Assembly (NCBI GenBank): GCA_000151295.1
Contig: GG745352.1
Coordinates: 726,658-790,657, forward strand
Reading direction: 5' to 3'
Length of the DNA: 64,000 bases
From: Allomyces macrogynus ATCC 38327
Taxonomy: Eukaryota > Blastocladiomycota > Blastocladiomycetes > Blastocladiales > Blastocladiaceae
This document shows, piece after piece, positions 52,036-61,560 of the stretch (position 1 is the stretch's first letter; each line of letters starts with the position of its first letter). The notes beneath the pieces are model-generated. The model had not been told where the DNA came from and did not search any database. It saw only the letters and a list, made by a program, of their open reading frames with translations. A program made the position numbers and the translations under genes.

Positions 52036-54666
52036 CTACCGCCGCCCGAACCCGGCCTTGACCCCGATCGGCGGTGATGCGTCCATAATATTCGTGACGC
52101 TCGCGTCCATATTCCAGGCAAACGGGCTCTCGGCCTCGGCCGGCGCCAAGTGCTTGTGTGCCGGGGTCACGTCCGCGGCCGCGCGTCGAGCCGTCGGCGC
52201 CGTTCGTCCCAGCGCGTGCCGCGCCGCCGTCCCGGTCGCCCCACCAGGCCGGACGCGCGTTTTGTTGAGAACGTCGCGCGCGGACCGCAACCCACCGCCA
52301 GGGCGGCCGGACCCTTCAGCCGCGGCCGCAGCGCCTTGGTTCCCGAACATGTGTGCGACCGAGTGCGCTTCGTGCCGCACGAGTTCGTCCTGCAAGGTGC
52401 CCTTGGGCGGCCCATGGTCGCCGTCCTCGGGCGTCATCGCCTGGTGGTACGATGCGCGCGCGCCAAAAATATGGTCTGGATCGTCGTGGAAAAAGGACTC
52501 GTGGAACGTGTCCTCGATCCGCGGCGGCGACTGGAATCCGAGTGCCTGCGGCGGCGGCGGCGGCGCGTAGAAATTGCCGTTCCCGGTACCGCCAAACAGC
52601 GTCGCCGCCGGGCCGAGATCCTCGGGGCGCAGGTACTGGTTCAGGTCGTCGTCATTGAGCTGGTTGTGGCTCCACGCGTCCTGCGTCGGCGGACGAAACC
52701 ACCCGTTGTTGGCATGCTGGTCCGGAGGAGTCGGGTTCGCGGGGGACGTCGATGCGCGCGACACGTTCATGACTTCGCGCAGGTGCGACGGTTGCCGCGG
52801 GACGTGTGGGGTACGTGGAATTCCGCGGCCGGGTGGGGGGACGGCGTCGGGGTCGACGGGCGCGGGTTCGCTCCACCAGTAATTGTTGGACTGCTGCTGT
52901 TGCTGCCGTGCCGTCGACGTGGTCGTTTTCGCAGCGGCGGCCGCTGAAGTCGTCGATTTCGCGGCCGACGTCGTGCCCGCCGATTTCGCCCCCTTCGCCG
53001 TCGTCGCACCGACCTTGCCTCTCGGCCGACCAGGCGGCGCCGGCTTGCGCGGCTGCAACACCACCGCCTGGAATTTCTTCGCGGGCGACTCGAGAACGAG
53101 CGGTGGGTCGCTCGCGAACACGGTCGCGTGCTTGCGGTAATCCGGGAACCCGTCATTGCCGCGGGGCGAGTCGGTTGTCGCCACGGCGGGCGCGGCCTTC
53201 GTCGCGGCCGTCGTACGTGCCGCAACCGCGGGCGTCCGCTCGTCGACGGGTTTCCACATCTTGCGCGCCGGCCGCGCCGCCGCGGGTTTCGCCTGCGCGA
53301 CGGGTTTCGGCAAGTGCGAGAAGGGTTCGGGTTTGGCGGGTGCGGTCCATCTGGACGTGGCGGCGGCCGGCGGGTCGGCGGGGATCAACCAGCTCGTTGG
53401 TTGCTGTCTCTGCTGCTGTTGTTGTTGCTGCGCCGGCGCGGGCGCGGGTGGGGTGATGCCGAACCGGCCGAACGCGAACTGGTCCTGGGTTTGCTGTTGC
53501 TGTTGTGGCTGCTGGTGGTAGTAATGGTCGTCGTGCGCGGCATGCTCGTCCATGAACGTCCCCCCAAACCCGCCGTACTGGTCCTGCTGCTGCTGTTGCC
53601 CGCCCACGGGCTGCTCATCAAACGGCACTTCCCCACCCCAATACCCACCGCGGGCCGCAATCGGTCTGTTCTCATCAAACGGCACCGCCGCTTGGGGGTC
53701 CGTCGGTTCATGCCACGCCGAATCATACACCCTTTGCTGCCTCGGCGTCCTGCGCTCCGGCGGCTGCGACAAACTGCGACGGCGTGCAGCACGCTCGGCC
53801 GCGGTGAGCCCGACTTCTGGTAAGGACGGCGCCGACGACGACGCGGCAGCGGCTCGTCGCGCGCGCTCAATCTCGAGCTTGGCCATTTTGGCGCGACGCT
53901 GCTCGGTGGCGGAAACGGCGGCGGCGGCTCTCGCGGCAACGACCGCGTTCGTGCGCGCCGGCGCGCTGAGTTTTCTCCTGCGAGGTTCCGGAAGCGCCGC
54001 GGCAGCGGTGGGTGGTGGTGGTGGTGGCGGCGGTTGTTGTTCGGTTTCGTGCGGCGCGTCGTACGCTTGCTGGTGCTGGTACTGCTGCTGTTGGTGCAAG
54101 TACTCGTGGTCGACGTACTCGTCGTACTGGTGCTGGTAGACCATTTGCTCGAGCTGCTGCGGCGACGGGCGCATCGACCCCTGGTGCTGGTGCTGGTGCT
54201 GCCGGTGCGCGAAGTGCTGGTACCCGTGGTGCTGCTGCTGCTGGTGCTGTTGCTGCCGGAGGTGCTCCGGCGTGACCCGCGGTCCCGCCCCGCGGTGGTA
54301 ATCCGGGTGCGACTCGCCCGTCCACTGCTCGTCCACCTCGCGCGCCACGAACGGGTTCTCGTGCGCTTCGTCCGACAACGTCCGCGGGCGGGCTTTCCGT
54401 CGGTGCGCATGCGCCGGGTGCGCGCCGTGCGCAAACCGCACAGCCGGGTCGTGCACGGCGTGCCCAGGGTGCCGTTGCGGGTCGGACCGACTGCGCATCG
54501 CGCGCAGGCGCGCGTTCCATGCCTCGGACCCCGGACGCGAAGGCGTCATCGGGAACGCGAGTTTGCGTTTGGTCGTGGCCGCGCGGAACCGCTGTTGCAC
54601 GGTGGTGCCGGCGGTTGGGATCGGGGTTGCGGGTTCGAGCCGGTGCGCGTCGCCGTACGAGGACAT
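52036..54666 (-). CDS. Large disordered Gln/His/Pro/Ala-rich protein, unidentified
   Basis: A single uninterrupted frame of 876 residues starts MSSYGDAHRLEPATPIP. Most of it is low complexity: Gln/His-rich around 135-205, poly-Pro near 213-222, Arg/Ala-rich segments and several Gln runs. One basic GRPRGKVG segment resembles an AT-hook core (GRP), and a Lys/Ala stretch follows it. The C-terminal third is less biased, with short motifs such as LNQYLRPEDLGPAATLFGG and SPFAWNMDASVTNIM that may be conserved. No enzyme or folded domain is recognised. The composition suggests a nuclear transcription or condensate-forming factor, but that is inference. Absence of introns and of stops over 2.6 kb supports coding. 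Confidence 0.65.
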   Translation of the reverse strand: MSSYGDAHRLEPATPIPTAGTTVQQRFRAATTKRKLAFPMTPSRPGSEAWNARLRAMRSRSDPQRHPGHAVHDPAVRFAHGAHPAHAHRRKARPRTLSDEAHENPFVAREVDEQWTGESHPDYHRGAGPRVTPEHLRQQQHQQQQHHGYQHFAHRQHQHQHQGSMRPSPQQLEQMVYQHQYDEYVDHEYLHQQQQYQHQQAYDAPHETEQQPPPPPPPPTAAAALPEPRRRKLSAPARTNAVVAARAAAAVSATEQRRAKMAKLEIERARRAAAASSSAPSLPEVGLTAAERAARRRSLSQPPERRTPRQQRVYDSAWHEPTDPQAAVPFDENRPIAARGGYWGGEVPFDEQPVGGQQQQQDQYGGFGGTFMDEHAAHDDHYYHQQPQQQQQTQDQFAFGRFGITPPAPAPAQQQQQQQRQQPTSWLIPADPPAAATSRWTAPAKPEPFSHLPKPVAQAKPAAARPARKMWKPVDERTPAVAARTTAATKAAPAVATTDSPRGNDGFPDYRKHATVFASDPPLVLESPAKKFQAVVLQPRKPAPPGRPRGKVGATTAKGAKSAGTTSAAKSTTSAAAAAKTTTSTARQQQQQSNNYWWSEPAPVDPDAVPPPGRGIPRTPHVPRQPSHLREVMNVSRASTSPANPTPPDQHANNGWFRPPTQDAWSHNQLNDDDLNQYLRPEDLGPAATLFGGTGNGNFYAPPPPPQALGFQSPPRIEDTFHESFFHDDPDHIFGARASYHQAMTPEDGDHGPPKGTLQDELVRHEAHSVAHMFGNQGAAAAAEGSGRPGGGLRSARDVLNKTRVRPGGATGTAARHALGRTAPTARRAAADVTPAHKHLAPAEAESPFAWNMDASVTNIMDASPPIGVKAGFGRR

Positions 54667-54827
54667 GTCTGGATTTCGGGGGTGAATGGTGGAATGGGTG
54701 AGGTGAAGAAGGGAAGGAGAGAGGGATTACGGACAGAACCAGGTCGACGGAAGCAGGGCGGCAAAGAAGCCCGTGGACTCGGCAAAGTAGAAGCTGCTGG
54801 CGCAGGCGATGGTGCAGACAAACGGTT

Positions 54828-55295
54828 CTACAGAGAGTGAGTGATGAGTATCCTGATGTCCTCCGTCAACCGAGCAGCCAAAAAAAGCGACACCGTACTC
54901 CAAACGCCCTTGGCCTTGACCATACTCCACCCCCTACGTACGCGGAACGGCACCTCGTCCACCAAGAACACCGCGACCGAGCACAGGCAATAGTAGAGGA
55001 CCGACAGGGACCAGGGGATCCACGACAGGACAAACAGGAACCAGGCCAGAATGTCACAGCAGGCATCGACCACCGAGTAGAGCGCGCGGCGCAATTCGCT
55101 CAGGGGCAGTGGTCGGTCGAGACCCGCATTCGTTCTTGTGGCCGCGTGTGCTGGGCCATGCCGTGCCGAACGAAAGGCGAGGAGCGCCTGGACGAACAGG
55201 AGAATGGCCTGGATGACGACGAGAATGCCGGCAATGACAACGTTGGCGTGCGAGAGCCACAGCCAGAGGCCGTCTTGGTGGAAGACAAGCCGCAT
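54828..55295 (-). CDS. Small multi-pass membrane protein, N-terminus unresolved
   Basis: From MRLVFHQDGLWLWLSHANVV (ATG at 55295) the frame gives 155 residues with one hydrophobic segment (VVIAGILVVIQAILLFVQALL) and a second long one (ILAWFLFVLSWIPWSLSVLYYCLCSVAVFLV, probably two spans). It ends RLTEDIRILITHSL. The same frame is open upstream to 55511, and another frame there (LPRFRPFRILFQLFDEFRLD) also looks protein-like. The real gene may therefore start farther upstream and be spliced; I could not resolve this. The (GAC)n tract just upstream is noteworthy. Function unknown. Confidence 0.45.
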   Translation of the reverse strand: MRLVFHQDGLWLWLSHANVVIAGILVVIQAILLFVQALLAFRSARHGPAHAATRTNAGLDRPLPLSELRRALYSVVDACCDILAWFLFVLSWIPWSLSVLYYCLCSVAVFLVDEVPFRVRRGWSMVKAKGVWSTVSLFLAARLTEDIRILITHSL

Positions 55296-55916
55296 GGCCG
55301 GGGCGTCGTCGTCGTCGTCGGCGAGTGGTCGGTCGGGTGGTCGAGACGGGTGGCCGGAAAGTCGAATTGGTCGGCAACGTCGAGTCGAAACTCGTCGAAC
55401 AGTTGAAAGAGAATGCGGAAAGGCCTGAAGCGCGGCAATTGGTTGGGCAAGGCGGCGGGGACGAGGACAATGGGTGTTCGGGCCCGGAACACCGTCAGTG
55501 GCCTTGACCACGGCGCCGTCGGGCTCGAATACTGCAGCTTGCGCGTGGCCTGACCGAATGCGAGAAGTTGCCGTGCGTTGGTGGTCGTGGTTGGCAAGAA
55601 CAGCGGGTCGCTTTTGTGAGAATAAATGCGGGGTGGACGCTACGGACGAAGACTGCGAGCTCTAATCGCGCGAGGGCGTGCCGCTCCTGTCGCTCCCATC
55701 GACAAGGGAGTTGATGGTTGCTGGCAGCAACTCGCAGCGTGCCAGCACGTGTGTTGATCTTCTGTGGCGAGCTGGCGCGAGAACGCCGCGACAGCATGCC
55801 AATCGAAGAACATTGACCAAGTCAGTCAAGTCGGTCCGACAGAGGCCGTGCACGCAAACGTGTTCCCTCGTTGGCTCTCCCCGCGTTTCTGACCAGCGCG
55901 CCAGCAGTCCAACACC

Positions 55917-57559
55917 ATGGATTCCATGGACATCGACCACCAGCAGCAGCTGCCGCAAGAGCAGCCTTTTGGCAACGGCGGCGGCAGCGCCCGCGGTGAC
56001 AGCGTCAATGGCACCGGCCGCCAGCTCGAGGAGACGTCGCTCTTCATCGGTTCGTCCACCATTGTCGCCGCCGGCGCCCAATGCCGATGCTCCGACGCTG
56101 ACGAGTGCCCCTGCACGCCATCGCAGGCCGTCTCGCCCTCGACACGACCAAGCATGACCTCGAGCGTCTGTTTTCGCGGCACGGCCGCATCCGCCGCTGC
56201 GAGGTGAAGCGCGGCGGGTACGCCTTTGTCGACTTTTTCGAGCGCTCCGACGCTGAGCACGCGCTCGTCGAGAACGGGTCCGAGTTCATGGGCGAGCGCA
56301 TCGCCGTGCAGTTTGCCAAGGTTCGTTTGTGCACCCACCCCGTTTCTTCCTTTCGGCTTGGACGGTTCGTCGGGTACATGGCTTGGGAGCGTTTCTCTTG
56401 GACAACCGGGTACGGGCGCGGAAGCGCGAGGGCGGATCCACTCATTTTTATTCGCTCGATGGCCGTCTGGAAGTGATCACGGTGGGACCAAGGACCGAGG
56501 AGGTGGGGAGGAGGATGGGGAAGCGTCCAAGACCCAAGATCATGGCCAGGGGCAAGAGCAGTGGATCTGGGCCGAGCGCATGCGCCGATGGAGGAGCAGA
56601 AGGCGAAGGTGGCGGTGGCGAGGTGGACCAAGGCACATGTGCCGGCCGGCTTTTCTTCTCCATGTCCAAGTGACCCCCCAAGCCATGCCGATGGGCAAGT
56701 GGAAAGTCATCTTCTGAAGGCAGTTTCAGTCCAAGGCCGTCCAAGCCCGTTGTCGTTAACCGTGTTTGCGTGAGAGCGTGTGGACTGACCGTGACTTGAA
56801 TTTACTCTCTCGCGCGCACTCTCCTCTCTTCTTGCACATCGCTTTTTTTTTTGACCTCTTCGCTCTCCACCTTCTCGCTGCGCTCTCGCTCTCATCTCGT
56901 TATATCGGATCCACCAGGCGCGCAAGGCCGAGCCCGGCTCGAACGCGTGCTTCCGGTGCGGCGACCCGAACCACTGGTCGCGCGACTGCCCGATGCGCGA
57001 CGAGGACCGCGGCATGGGTTTCGCGCGCCGCCCGCCGCCGCTCTCCTACCGCAGCGGCCCGGCTCGTCGGCGGTCTCGTTCCCGGTCGCGGTCGCCCTAC
57101 CGTCGCTCCTCGCGTCGGTACTCGCGGTCGCGTTCCCGGTCGCGGTCGCCTTATCGCCGTAGTTCGCGGCGCCACTCGAGGTCTCGGTCCCGGTCGCGGT
57201 CGCGGTCGTCGTACCGCCGCAGCTCGCGCCGGCACCACTCGCGGTCCCGCTCGCGGTCGCGCACGCCGCCACGCCGCCATGCTTCGCGGTCCCGGTCCCG
57301 GTCGCGCTCACGGTCGCCCGTGTCGTCGTCGCGCCGTGGGCGCGATCGTGAGAGCAGTCGCCGCCACGCTTCGCGGTCGCGGTCGCGGTCTCGGTACGTT
57401 TCCTGACGTTCTTCCCCGGTCCTGCGACAATGATGGATGACTGACATGAATGCTCGATTGCGTAGCACGCCCCCGCGCGACCGTGACCGTCGCGACCGCG
57501 ATCGCGACGAGCCGCGCGGTCGGTCGTACTCGCGCACGCCGTCGCCGTCGCGCGACTAG
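55917..57559 (+). CDS. SR-type splicing factor with RRM, CCHC zinc knuckle and RS domain
   Basis: Four exons (55917-56049, 56127-56320, 56918-57393, 57466-57559) encode 298 residues. A Gln/Gly-rich N-terminus precedes one RRM: RNP2 SLFIGRLAL and RNP1 RGGYAFVDF (about 42-109). Then comes a zinc knuckle CFRCGDPNHWSRDC (Cys120, Cys123, His128, Cys133), followed by a long RS domain of SRSRSRS and YRRSSRR units. This order matches animal SRSF7 (9G8) and plant RSZ proteins, nuclear factors that bind exonic enhancers. The second intron is 597 nt, about eight times the usual size here. SR genes often regulate themselves through such introns. The RS region is encoded by near-repeated DNA. The small introns have GTTCGT and GTACGT donors. 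Confidence 0.88.
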
Positions 57560-59343
57560 ATGTTGCTTGGCCCCGGTGCCTCGCCGCGGGTCGCGGATGC
57601 GCCGCTGACCTCTCCTTCCCATCTTTGTGCGCCACCAGGTTCCACGCGCTGGATGAGGGCATTTTAGTGTTCCGCTTCTTGACCGTTTCCATGCTTCAGT
57701 TGATCAATTCTGTCTGGTTCTTGACGACAAGACATTCCTGTTTTCTTGATTCATTGTTGCCATCTTCTAGCTGTCAGCGTGAGGAGATAGTCCCACTAAT
57801 GAGCGTGGGCGCGCCCCGGTCCATGTCCTGGTAAGGTGGCCGTCTGCCACTTGCACTGGTGTGCACGTTCATCGCACCGTGCTGGTCTTCAGTCTTCACC
57901 TTCTCCCGCTCATTTGCAGGCTCATCTTGTCGCGCACTTCACCTCCTCACTCACGCGTGCCTTGCACATGTCGAGTCGCACTCTCCACCTGTCCGCGCAC
58001 TCGTACCTATCCCGCACGGCACAACCCGATCGCGATCGCGTCTGCACGCGCCCTGCTGTTGAGTCCGGCCAGCGAATGGTGCTGCGCGTCCACCACGGCT
58101 CCAGTACCGGATCTTGGTCACGGATACATGCCTGCGTATTTGCATCACTCGTGCATTTCGTCGACCCGGTCTTAGCGGTGGCCGGCGACGCGGAACTTGA
58201 AGCCAGTGCATAGGCCGCCGTGGCGAGCGCTGATTGCAGGTGTCAGGCCGCCAGCATGGTCCTTGCTTCCTCTACATGTTGCCGACGTCACGGGTAGGCA
58301 CCGCTCTCGAGGCGCGCACTCGAAGAATGATATTTATGTGCCGCCATGATCAGTCTGGACAGCGTCGCGCATGAGTTGGCAAATGGATTGGACTGTGGCC
58401 TCATTATTCCCATCCGTGTTGAGCCCGCCTTGCACGCCTGTAAGTAAATGCTATCACTGCACTCGGACGAACGAGGAATGGCCCAACTGATCGACGTCAC
58501 GGATCAGGAAGTGCCTGGGTCTGCTTGATCAGCCTTGCTTGACTGGCCTTGCCTGACCTCAGTTCCTAGAATGGAGCTGCCTGACGGCCGACAGATCTCT
58601 TTGGCCGATTTCAGCAATGAAACGAACGAACAGGGCAACGACGCGCACCGGCCAGCTTTACACACGAGCTCCCCGCTCCGAGTCGCCTTCGGGGATCAAG
58701 TCGCGCTGCACACCATCGCAGTCGACAACAGCCAGTCGCTTCTACAGGTTGGGGCGCGAACTGGTGCCTTCGCGACCTGAATCGCACGGCTTGGCCTGGA
58801 GCAGAGCACTTCCGGAAGTCGTTGCTGCTCCCCGTTGCCGCACGCACCGTGCAGGTCGCCGGCCGGTCCGGCTCGAGCGCGACCGCTGCGAGAAAGATCG
58901 CCAGAGCGGGGTGCGAGACGCGTCGTTGGTTAGGTTGTGTCTGACCAGCAAGACGTGCGCGCCCAGCCACATGCACCCATGGAGGCGTTTGGGCCCAGGT
59001 GCTGCGCCACATCCAGCTTGGCGTAATCATTCATTCATTGCTGCGGCCGTTCACCACACAACGGCGCCCACGCTCAAGTCGTCCTTCGCCTCGTCACCCA
59101 ATCCTCTCCACGCACCAACAACCCACCCCCGCGCGCGACGCTCCAACTTCATTACCGCGCGCTTATCGACGACGACGAAGCCGAGCTCGACGACGACGCT
59201 GGTCGCACCCATAGACCCGCTGCAATAGACCGAGCCTCGTGCGCCACGCTCAACACGCTCGCCACGCTCGCCGTCCTGCGAATTCCTCACGAACGAATAG
59301 ACGCTCCTCCGCTCGCCGACCTTCTCCACCGCCCAATTGCACC
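57560..59343. other. Intergenic region between SR factor and chitinase
   Basis: About 1.8 kb. Only short, overlapping open frames on both strands, without recognisable domains. No repeat or RNA gene was identified. It should hold the chitinase promoter. Confidence 0.45.
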
Positions 59344-61100
59344 ATGGCGCGCCTGTCGTTGACCGCGGTCGTTGCCGTCCTGCTCGCGGCCATGCTGGCC
59401 ATGGCCGTCGTCGCCTCGCCGCAAAAGTCGAACCCCGCACCCGCACCCGCGGCGTCCCCGTCCCCTGCGCCCGCGGCCAAGAAGGACGACTCGAACAATG
59501 ACAACAAGGACGACAACAACTCATCGCCTGCGCCCGCATCCAAGGGCGGAAAGAACCTCGTCTTCTCGTACTACTACTACCAGGAGACGGGTGTCAAGCC
59601 GTGGCAGATTCCGGGCCAGCAAATCTCGCACCTGGTCTGGTCGTTTGCGAATATTTGGAAGGACGGCACGATCACGCTCGAGGGTCCGTCGAACACGCCC
59701 GCCGGTAAACTGAATATCAAGCAGTCCACGCAGCGCACGTTTGGCCACTCGGATACGAAATGCAACTGCACGGGGTCGTGCTTAAAGGGCGAGTTGTACC
59801 AGATGTTCTTGCTCAAGCAGCAGTACCCGCACATGAAGTTGATTTTGTCGGTCGGGTACGTTGTTGACGGTGGGTGGGGTGGAGACGTTTGCACGCGTGA
59901 CACTAACGCACGTTTTTGACCGTGCATAGTGGCTGGATCTGGTCGGACAACTTCTCCGACGCATTCGCGTCGTCGTCGGGCCGCACGCAGGCGGTCAAGT
60001 CGGCCACGTCGCTCATGGAGACCTACGGGTTCGATGGCCTCGATATCGACTGGGAGTTCCCGGCAACCAAGAAGGACGACAACCCGACCTTCACCTACCG
60101 CAACGACGACCACGTCAATTTCGCATCGTTCCTGGAAGAGGCCAAGTCGACGTGGAACAAGGGCGGGCACAAGGACTGGGAACTGACGGCCGCGCTGACG
60201 GGCTTTGTCTTTGCCGGGTCCAAGGACGCGTGGGCGCGGATCGCCAACGCGCTCGACTACGGTCTCGTCATGGCCTACGAGTACCAGCACAACCAGGACC
60301 GCACGCGGTCCGGCGGCGCGCTGCAGGCCGGCCCGGGCGACTCGGCCGACGAAATCAAGAACACGGTCGACTCGGGGCTCAAGTCGTTTGTGGCCTCGGG
60401 GTTCCCGAAGTCCAAGCTGGTCATGGGCATTCCGCTCTACGGGATCGGGTGGTCCAACATCCCGCCATCAGGTCCGTTCCGCGACAACATTCAAGGGTTT
60501 GGGTACTCGGTCAAGAACGCGGCAACGACGACGCCCACCGCCTACAATACGTTGATGACGCAGTTTTTGCGCAACACCAAGGGGTGGACGTCGACGAATG
60601 ACAAGGCGCGCGTGACCAACGTCTACTACAACGGGTCGACCGTGTGGTTCATGGACACGCCCGACACGGTCAAGGAAAAGGCCAAGTACGCGGCGAGCAA
60701 CGGGTACGGCGGCCTGATGCTGTGGAACTCGAACCAGGACTTGCTCGATAATGCCACCTCGTTGATCAACGCCATCAACTCGGTCTACCCCGTCTCGACG
60801 TCGCCGATTCGCACCAACAAGTACTGCATGGACCAGTCGCGGTACTGCAACTTGCATTGCGATTACGTGCCGGCGCCGGACACGCTCGATAACAAGACGT
60901 TGGCGGATTCCGGGTCGAATGGTGCCGTCGTTGGGAACGGGCCCTTGATTGACCCGTTGGCCACGGCCGAGGGGGCGACGCCAGGTAAGCTGCGTGATTT
61001 CTCGGCGAACGCGCCGACGACGGCCGCACACGCCGGGGTGTCGTCGCTTGTCGCTGCGGTCGTCGCCTTCCTGAGCGCCGTGCTCGTCGCCATGGCGTAG
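59344..61100 (+). CDS. Secreted GPI-type GH18 chitinase
   Basis: Two exons (59344-59855 and 59930-61100) encode 560 residues. The 74-nt intron has GTACGT, CTAAC and CATAG signals, and joining restores LSVGGWIWSDNFSDAF. The signal peptide is clear (MARLSLTAVVAVLLAAMLAM). A Pro/Ala/Asp/Asn-rich linker precedes the GH18 barrel: NLVFSYYYYQETG, ISHLVWSFANI, LILSVGG and the catalytic FDGLDIDWEFP (DxxDxDxE, Glu about residue 212). MAYEYQHNQD and GGLMLWNSNQD follow. A C-terminal hydrophobic segment (SSLVAAVVAFLSAVLVAMA) after a small-residue region suggests GPI anchoring. It cuts beta-1,4 chitin at the cell surface, probably for wall remodelling alongside the two chitin synthases of this window. The start is the first ATG before the signal peptide. 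Confidence 0.92.
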
Positions 61101-61560
61101 AGTGGGACGTAGCGCAGTTGCACATTCGTTTTTGTGACATTTTTTTTTCCCGGTCGCGGGCGGCGACGCGCATCCCCTGGCCGCATGCTCTCTGGCCCAC
61201 CGCCGCGCGTGCGCGCTCGCTCGGACCTCGCCCTCGTCGTCGCTCCTTACCGGCCTGTCATTTTTGCTTGCATATCAGTGTGTCCATTTTCTTGCATTCC
61301 ATTCCATTTCGGTGCGGTTGTAATCGACTTGGTGTTGACCCCTTCGGAGAGTGACTTCGCGTGGTGAGCAACCGTCAACGTGCGCCAGACTCGGCGTCGC
61401 GTGACCAATGCAACACGCCCGTCGCCACACAGTCGCGCGCGTCCCGATCCACGGCCGACCGCCACCCCCATCCTCGAATCCACGCACACACGACCGCGAC
61501 GCGCGCGATAAGATCCCCTCAGGACCCGTCTGCGCTCCGCAACTCGCCGCATCCGCAACC
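61101..61560. other. Intergenic region between chitinase and valyl-tRNA synthetase
   Basis: About 460 bp between two same-strand genes, with a T-run at 61141-61148 soon after the chitinase stop. Nothing else is recognised. Confidence 0.45.

Noticed and set aside
57060..57400. Array-like short repeats resembling a CRISPR
   Set aside because: The repeats are codons for Ser-Arg dipeptides of the RS domain. There are no constant spacers and the genome is eukaryotic.
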